Below the pieces are notes generated by a model. The model was given only the letters and a program-made list of their open reading frames with translations. It was not told where the DNA came from and searched no databases. From contig JAHIMW010000090.1 in the NCBI GenBank assembly GCA_018896355.1, positions 1-6,756 of the forward strand: a stretch of DNA of 6,756 nucleotides. Direction: 5' to 3'. A program made the translations under genes and the position numbers. Position 1 is the stretch's first letter, and the number at the start of each line of letters is the position of its first letter. This document shows, in pieces, positions 1 to 3,735 of the stretch. The stretch is from Pseudomonadota bacterium (GTDB lineage: Bacteria; Desulfobacterota; Syntrophia; Syntrophales; UBA5619).

Positions 1-111
1 ACGGGAATTGCGGAATATGATTCTGAAAGCAGTGTGGAGGAATTTATCAAGGCAGTCGATGACGCGCTGTATGAAGCTAAAAACAAGAGAAACGAGGAGG
101 TTAATGGATAA
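1..111 (+). CDS. GGDEF-domain protein (diguanylate cyclase), C-terminal fragment
   Basis: Only the last 36 codons and the TAA stop (109-111) are inside the window; the gene starts upstream. The visible residues begin TGIAEYDSES and continue to a segment ending in DDALYEAKNKRNEE. This matches the closing part of GGDEF domains: the 'SIGIA' strand, then the helix with the typical 'AD.ALYEAK..GRN' ending. The active-site GG(D/E)EF motif is out of view, so catalysis cannot be confirmed. An active protein would make cyclic di-GMP from two GTP. The stop codon shares one base with the ATG of the next gene (TAATG), so the two are almost certainly co-transcribed and translationally coupled. Any N-terminal sensor or receiver domain is unseen. 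The family call is fairly safe; the activity is inferred. Confidence 0.75.
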   Translation, partial: TGIAEYDSESSVEEFIKAVDDALYEAKNKRNEEVNG

Positions 112-554
112 TGAAAGGGAAACCGGTGGATATTCTGTTAGTGGAAGACAATGAGGATCACATAGAGCTGACGTTGAGGGCGCTGAAAAACAACAATCTC
201 ATAAATGACATTCATTTTGTTAAAGATGGGCAGGAGGCGCTCGATTTTATATACCATCGGGGCAAATACGAAGACACGCAGAAATATCCCAGGCCGGGCC
301 TGATACTTCTCGATATCCATCTGCCGAAATTAAACGGTTTCGAAGTGCTGGAAACGCTGAAAAAAGACCCTGATGTCAAGTCTATCCCCATTATTATGCT
401 GACCACGTCATCCAGGGATGAAGAGATAGCCAAAAGCTATGCCGGCGGGGCCAACAGCTACGTGACCAAACCGGTGGACTTTGAGGAATTTGTAAAGAAG
501 ATCAAAGATATGAAGCTCTACTGGACCATCGTCAACTCACTGCCGAAGGAGTGA
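111..554 (+). CDS. Stand-alone response regulator (Rcp1-like receiver protein)
   Basis: A 147-residue protein made of a single CheY-like receiver domain with no output domain. The acidic pocket is E12/D13 (LLVEDNEDH), the predicted phospho-acceptor is D68 (LILLDIHLPKLNG), the switch threonine is T98 and the conserved lysine is K120 (YVTKPVD). The 'VEDNEDH...', 'YHRG.Y' and 'PGLILLDIHLPK.NG' segments are typical of the Rcp1 subgroup, which usually receives phosphate from bacteriophytochrome-like or hybrid histidine kinases. GAGGAGG at 94-100 is a strong ribosome binding site 10 nt before the ATG. The gene overlaps the GGDEF gene by one base, so it may act in the same signalling chain. No cognate kinase lies in the window. 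Its codons look more A+T-rich than those of the ATPase gene downstream. The domain call is secure; the partner is unknown. Confidence 0.93.
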   Translation: MKGKPVDILLVEDNEDHIELTLRALKNNNLINDIHFVKDGQEALDFIYHRGKYEDTQKYPRPGLILLDIHLPKLNGFEVLETLKKDPDVKSIPIIMLTTSSRDEEIAKSYAGGANSYVTKPVDFEEFVKKIKDMKLYWTIVNSLPKE

Positions 555-688
555 GAAGAATGATGGTCTCGCAAAAAGGTATGATTCATGCAATATGTCG
601 GGAAGTCGTTATGCTGGCGCGGAGCGAGGGACTGGCGATAAGGCCCAATAAAATCAGCGAGATCATGCCCATGCATTCTGGAATATCC

Positions 689-717
689 TTGACATGCTGG
701 AACGGATTCCGTATAAG
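689..717 (+). promoter_or_regulatory. Near-consensus sigma-70 promoter
   Basis: TTGACA at 689-694 is a perfect -35 box. It is followed by exactly 17 bases and then TATAAG at 712-717, matching the -10 consensus at five of six positions. The predicted start point is about 724-725, giving a leader of roughly 50 nt before the ATG at 774. It would drive the 203-aa gene and possibly the regulator and gvp genes behind it. This is a sequence match only. Confidence 0.65.
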
Positions 718-735
718 TATGGAAATATTTCCATA
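718..735. promoter_or_regulatory. 18-bp perfect palindrome over the predicted transcription start (candidate operator)
   Basis: TATGGAAATATTTCCATA is identical to its reverse complement. It begins on the base after the -10 box and spans the predicted +1, a position where a bound dimeric protein would block transcription. Half-site copies lie nearby: TTCCGTA at 707-713, one change from TTCCATA and overlapping the -10 box, and a further exact TTCCATA at 743-749. The repetition suggests an operator with additional half-sites. The regulator is unknown. Confidence 0.5.
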
Positions 736-773
736 GAAACGATTCCATATTCTCTGACCTGATTGGAGAATCC

Positions 774-1385
774 ATGACCTCACGCACACTTTTGTACTTC
801 CCAATTGTTCATAGCCAATTGGATATGGGGGCACTGAGCGAATCCATCAGAAAGGTAACCCTTCAGAAGCTCGGCGAGCGGGTCTGGCGGCAGAAGGTCA
901 ATCTTGTCAAACGTTTCTGGTCTGATGTGGAAAACATTCTCAATCAACTTACCCTTTCTTATGCTCAAACCCGCGTTTACCAGGATGGCCTGCCCGTTTG
1001 CGGCAAGGAGTTGGATATTGTTACGGAACTGGCAAAGAAGGGGAGCCCGAATCACCAGATCCTGTTCCGCCTGATGGAAAAAGGGGCGACGGTCATGGGC
1101 ACGGAGTCCGCGGAACTGCTGATCGAAGAATATCATCTCATCAAAAGGATTCTCGAAACCGGGGATGTCAAAGACGCTATCGCGATCGAAGTCAGGCAGA
1201 AAGCGGCAAGCGACCTTCTCCTCAAAAAACGGGATGAATTTATAGCGGCAAGGATCGACCAGACCCTGCAAGCGGGGGAGACAGGCGTCCTTTTTCTGGG
1301 CCTGCTGCACAACCCTGCCGTCCTCCTGCCGGAAGATATTCATGTTCATTATCCCCTTAACCGGCCGTTTGATAAAAGGAGGTAA
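774..1385 (+). CDS. Conserved protein of unknown function (203 aa)
   Basis: A soluble-looking protein with no signal peptide and no membrane segment. It resembles, from memory, a conserved uncharacterised family of deltaproteobacteria and relatives with an N-terminal 'LLYFPIVHS..DMG' strand, a central 'YQDGLPVCG' and 'MGTESAELLIEEY', and a C-terminal 'RDEFIAARID.TL..GETG.LFLGLLHN'. Conserved-looking polar residues include H13, D17, R153, D154 and H179. The G176-L-L-H179 motif after a hydrophobic strand, preceded by the R-D-x-F-I-A helix, faintly recalls TraB/ChaN-like putative metalloproteases, but I cannot establish that relation. The ATG at 774 is chosen because GGAG (765-768) sits 5 nt upstream and because the family-like sequence begins at once. 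A strong promoter and palindromic operator lie just upstream. The 3' end, including the stop, touches a MITE-like element, so the last few residues may not be ancestral. Confidence 0.8.
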   Translation: MTSRTLLYFPIVHSQLDMGALSESIRKVTLQKLGERVWRQKVNLVKRFWSDVENILNQLTLSYAQTRVYQDGLPVCGKELDIVTELAKKGSPNHQILFRLMEKGATVMGTESAELLIEEYHLIKRILETGDVKDAIAIEVRQKAASDLLLKKRDEFIAARIDQTLQAGETGVLFLGLLHNPAVLLPEDIHVHYPLNRPFDKRR

Positions 1386-1406
1386 TTGCAAAAGTACCAA
1401 TAAATC

Positions 1407-1429
1407 CCCTCCCCCCTGGCGGGGGAGGG
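1407..1429. repeat. C-rich/G-rich hairpin, left arm of the MITE-like element
   Basis: CCCTCCCCC (1407-1415) can pair with GGGGGAGGG (1421-1429) across a 5-nt loop. No T-tract follows it directly, so I do not call it an intrinsic terminator. The same core recurs at 3670-3692, which marks a dispersed repeat family. Confidence 0.7.
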
Positions 1430-1487
1430 TTAAGGTGGGGGGAGGTTGCATGAAAGCAGCATATTGCATGCTTCACCCACCCCCTAA

Positions 1488-1510
1488 CCCCCTCCCGTCA
1501 AGGGCGGGGG
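1488..1510. repeat. C-rich/G-rich hairpin, right arm of the MITE-like element
   Basis: CCCCCTCCC (1488-1496) pairs with GGGCGGGGG (1502-1510) with one mismatch around a short loop. With the preceding CACCCACCCCCTAA it is a degenerate inverted copy of the left-arm hairpin region, giving the whole 1380-1540 segment its palindromic layout. Confidence 0.6.
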
Positions 1511-1556
1511 AACATATTTGGAAGAGTTTTGCAATTACCTGAAAGGACAAAACAAG

Positions 1557-2990
1557 ATGGCTGAGCATATCCCCCGCATTCTGGTTGTCGATGATGAAGA
1601 AGAAATCCGGAAGATCCTGAGCAACATCCTGGAAAAGGAAGGTTTCAAGGTCATCACCGCACCCGATGGTCAACAGGCCATTGAGAAAATCTGTTTTGAC
1701 ACCCCGGACGCCGTGCTGTTGGATGTGCGCATGCCGGGTCTCAGCGGCATGGAAGTCCTTAAAAAAATAAAGGAGATAGACGACGATCTGCCAGTGGTTC
1801 TCATCACGGCGTACGCCGATATTCACCAGGCCGTCGAGGCCATGAAGGAAGGGGCCTATGATTATCTTGCCAAGCCTTTCGACAATAACGAGGTCGCCTG
1901 GATTGCCCGCCGGGCCTTGGCGGAAGGCCAATTGAAGAAAAACTTAAAAAAAATGGCTGATCAATATAACGGAAACTTCAGCCTCATCGAGAGTATGGGG
2001 CCGAGCGACAAGATCGCCCGCCTCGTAGTCGATATTCACCGGGTGGCCAAATCGGACTTTTCCGTGGTCATCACGGGCGAAACGGGTTCGGGAAAGGAAC
2101 TTGTCGCGAGAGCTATTCACGGAGACAGCGCCAGGGCGGCGGCGCCCTTTATGGCGGTGGATTGCGGCGCCATCCCCGAGAACCTTTTGGAGAGCGAACT
2201 TTTTGGTCATGAAAAGGGATCGTTCACTGGGGCGGATCGGCAGAAAATAGGCAAATTCGAGCTGGCACACGGCGGCACCCTCTTTATGGACGAGATCGGG
2301 AATATGCCCGCCGGATCCCAGGCGAAATTCCTCCGGGTGCTCCAGGATCGGAAGCTTTACCGGGTGGGGGGAACAAAGCCCGTGGACGTGGATATCCGGC
2401 TCATTGTGGCGACCAACCAGGACCTCCTGGAGATGGCGGCCGGCGGGACCTTTCGCAAGGATCTCTATTACCGCCTGAGCGAATTTACCATTCAGGTGCC
2501 GGCGCTCCGGGAAAGAAAGGAAGACATCCCTTATCTGGCGAAGCGTTTTCTGGATCTGGCCAATATCGAGCTGAAGAAGTTGATAACCGATTTCTCGGAC
2601 GAGGCAGTGGAGGCGTTGATGTCCTATAACTGGCCGGGAAATGTCCGCCAGCTCCGCTCAGTGATCCGGCGGGCGGCCCTGGTGGCCAGGGAGACGATCA
2701 CGGAAAAGGATCTCAGCATCAAGCGGGCCTCGGTGCCCGGACTTGCCTTCTCCCCGAAGATCCAAGGGACGCCTTGGAAAAATGCATCATTGAGTGAAAT
2801 TGTTCAACAGAGCGTTCTGGCCGTGGAAAAAGAAGTTCTCACGGAAGTTCTTAAATTTACAGGAGGCAACAAGGCCAGGGCGGCCAGATTGTTGCAGGTG
2901 GATTACAAGACCATTCACACGAAGGCAAAGAAATTCGGCATTCAGCAGAACGGAGGGAACAATGACAACGAAACGCAAGTCCGATCGTAA
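1557..2990 (+). CDS. NtrC-family sigma-54-dependent response regulator (GvrA-like)
   Basis: A 477-residue transcription activator with all three expected parts. The receiver domain spans about residues 6-120, with D12/D13, phospho-acceptor D56, T84 and K106. The sigma-54 AAA+ domain spans about 145-390: Walker A GETGSGKE at 174-181, the sigma-54-contacting loop GSFTGA at 221-226 (usual form GAFTGA, Ser for Ala), Walker B LFMDEIG around D245/E246, and WPGNVRQL at 359-366. A Fis-type helix-turn-helix occupies about 437-458. Phosphorylation should drive ring assembly and opening of sigma-54 promoters. I start it at ATG 1557 (AAAGGA at 1542-1547); an in-frame TTG at 1518 would add 13 residues that do not belong to the receiver fold and would start inside the MITE-like element. 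Its last 29 nt overlap gvpH, tying it to the gas vesicle genes. In Serratia ATCC 39006 an NtrC-type gene, gvrA, holds this place, as I recall. Confidence 0.93.
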   Translation: MAEHIPRILVVDDEEEIRKILSNILEKEGFKVITAPDGQQAIEKICFDTPDAVLLDVRMPGLSGMEVLKKIKEIDDDLPVVLITAYADIHQAVEAMKEGAYDYLAKPFDNNEVAWIARRALAEGQLKKNLKKMADQYNGNFSLIESMGPSDKIARLVVDIHRVAKSDFSVVITGETGSGKELVARAIHGDSARAAAPFMAVDCGAIPENLLESELFGHEKGSFTGADRQKIGKFELAHGGTLFMDEIGNMPAGSQAKFLRVLQDRKLYRVGGTKPVDVDIRLIVATNQDLLEMAAGGTFRKDLYYRLSEFTIQVPALRERKEDIPYLAKRFLDLANIELKKLITDFSDEAVEALMSYNWPGNVRQLRSVIRRAALVARETITEKDLSIKRASVPGLAFSPKIQGTPWKNASLSEIVQQSVLAVEKEVLTEVLKFTGGNKARAARLLQVDYKTIHTKAKKFGIQQNGGNNDNETQVRS

Positions 2991-3654
2991 AGGGACAGAC
3001 GAAGGCCGTGGAGACATCGGGGGTGGCATTTTGGGCAGCCTGACGGGTTTCCTGGAGAATTTGGGGGACCTGGCCGAAGCGGGAGAGCGGCTTTCCCGGC
3101 GGAAGGCGTCAAACCAGGATGCCGGGAGAAAAGGGCGCGCCGGGGAAAAGGCGGGGGGCGAGAATCGTTTCGGTCGCATCCTCAGCGGTTTGACCGACAT
3201 TGCCGAAAAGCTGAACGAGATCTCGGAGAAAGGGGAAACCGTCACTAAAAAGGGAGAATTTACCTTCCCCTCCAAAGAAGGCGGCGTCAAGGGAGTTTAC
3301 GGTTTCAGCCTGAAAACAGGCTTCGGCGGGAAGGATGATGCCATCAAAGTGGAGCCCTTCGGCAATATTCGCAAGGATAAAAAAACCGGCGAGGCGGTGG
3401 TCCAGGAGATCCATGAACCCCTCATTGATGTCTTCGAAGACGGGGACGCCACCACCCTGATCGCGGAAATGCCCGGCGTGGGACCGGATGATATAAAAAT
3501 CGATGTCCGGGATGATGTCCTGACGATCTCGGCCAAAAAGGGGGCGAAGAAGTACCGGAAAGAGGTCCTCCTGAGTCATTCCCCAGCCAAAGACAAGATC
3601 AAGGTGACCTGCAACAACGGTATCGTGACCATCCGCTGTGTGAAGGCGGGATAA
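2962..3654 (+). CDS. gvpH: Gas vesicle protein GvpH (Hsp20/alpha-crystallin family)
   Basis: A 230-residue small-heat-shock-type protein. The alpha-crystallin domain is C-terminal, about residues 150-228 (HEPLIDVFEDG, AEMPGV at 168-173, DVLTISA at 185-191, YRKEVLL, CNNGIVTIR). Before it comes a block typical of GvpH rather than ordinary Hsp20: GVYGFSLKTGFGG at 111-123 and VEPFGNIRKD at 130-139. The N-terminal 100 residues are rich in Gly, Lys and Arg, probably disordered, and carry two copies of an amphipathic helix (23-42 and 73-92). GvpH-type proteins are thought to act as chaperones for gas vesicle proteins in the cytoplasm. ATG 2962 has GGAGGG (2952-2957) just upstream and overlaps the regulator gene by 29 nt; an in-frame extension to 2794 is open but lies fully inside the regulator's coding sequence and is not preferred. 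There is no C-terminal IxI motif, the usual Hsp20 oligomerisation tail. Confidence 0.85.
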   Translation: MTTKRKSDRKGTDEGRGDIGGGILGSLTGFLENLGDLAEAGERLSRRKASNQDAGRKGRAGEKAGGENRFGRILSGLTDIAEKLNEISEKGETVTKKGEFTFPSKEGGVKGVYGFSLKTGFGGKDDAIKVEPFGNIRKDKKTGEAVVQEIHEPLIDVFEDGDATTLIAEMPGVGPDDIKIDVRDDVLTISAKKGAKKYRKEVLLSHSPAKDKIKVTCNNGIVTIRCVKAG

Positions 3655-3656
3655 AT

Positions 3657-3709
3657 CACCCCCACCCTTCCCTCCCCCCTCGAGGGGGAGGGATAAAGGG
3701 AGAGGGGGC
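3657..3709. repeat. Nested C-rich/G-rich hairpin between gvpH and the ATPase gene
   Basis: The inner stem is CCCTCCCCCC (3670-3679) with GGGGGAGGG (3684-3692), nearly perfect around the centre TCGA (3680-3683) with one extra C. An outer tier pairs CCCTT (3665-3669) with AAGGG (3696-3700) and CCCCC (3659-3663) with GGGGG (3704-3708). CATTTTC follows, too weak a T-tract for a confident intrinsic terminator, though it could partly terminate transcription or protect the upstream mRNA end. It resembles one half of the larger element at 1380-1540 and probably belongs to the same repeat family. Confidence 0.65.
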
Positions 3710-3735
3710 ATTTTCATATAAACAGGTGAGGAATC

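Larger units (their letters stand above)
560..736 (+). pseudogene. Weak short open frame in the intergenic gap, possible gene remnant
   Basis: This frame would encode 58 residues from ATG 560 (MMVSQKGMIH...). AAGGAG at 546-551, inside the end of the receiver gene, is well placed for that start. I recognise no family in it. A second frame, open from 652 to the TGA at 760-762, reads protein-like (AHAFWNILDMLERIPYKYGN), so the stretch could be a frameshifted remnant of a small gene that once followed the receiver gene. Against this, a near-consensus promoter and a perfect palindrome (689-735) sit inside both frames, which suits regulatory DNA better. I keep it as a doubtful relic; I do not claim an expressed protein. 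Confidence 0.2.
1380..1540. mobile_element. MITE-like palindromic element with 14-bp terminal inverted repeats
   Basis: AGGTAATTGCAAAA (1380-1393) and TTTTGCAATTACCT (1527-1540) are perfect 14-bp inverted repeats. The sequence between them is itself an imperfect palindrome. CCAA..CCCC on the left (1398-1409) faces GGGG..TTGG on the right (1507-1520). Each side then carries its own C-rich/G-rich hairpin (1407-1429 and 1488-1510). No transposase is encoded, so it would be non-autonomous. AAAGG flanks the left end directly (1375-1379) and recurs one base beyond the right end (1542-1546), a possible target duplication. It fills nearly the whole gap between the 203-aa gene and the sigma-54 regulator and includes the stop codon of the former. 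As RNA it could also act as a strong intergenic hairpin. Confidence 0.6.

Noticed and set aside
1434..1450. Sigma-54-like promoter (GG...TTGCA) inside the palindromic element.
   Set aside because: The invariant GG and GC are not 10 bases apart in register, and the match arises from the G-rich repeat. I found no convincing -24/-12 site elsewhere in the window, so the regulator's targets probably lie outside it.
780..1469. A 229-codon open frame on the - strand opposite the 203-aa gene.
   Set aside because: It starts inside the palindromic element, has no recognisable domain, and the + strand frame has a good ribosome binding site, a promoter and family-like sequence.
1404..1512. CRISPR-like or tandem repeat array.
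   Set aside because: The similarity is between inverted hairpin arms, without regular direct repeats or spacers and without cas genes.
1342..1542. A 66-codon + strand frame across the end of the 203-aa gene and the palindromic element.
   Set aside because: Most of it translates repeat DNA into P/G/R-rich sequence and it overlaps a real gene end; no sign of selection as protein.
1518..1556. Upstream TTG start for the sigma-54 regulator, adding 13 residues.
   Set aside because: The extra residues precede the receiver fold and come from the terminal inverted repeat; ATG 1557 has AAAGGA at the right distance.
3657..3720. Intrinsic terminator after gvpH.
   Set aside because: The stem is strong but only CATTTTC follows instead of a proper T-tract, and the same fold occurs elsewhere as a repeat; kept as a repeat with possible partial effect.
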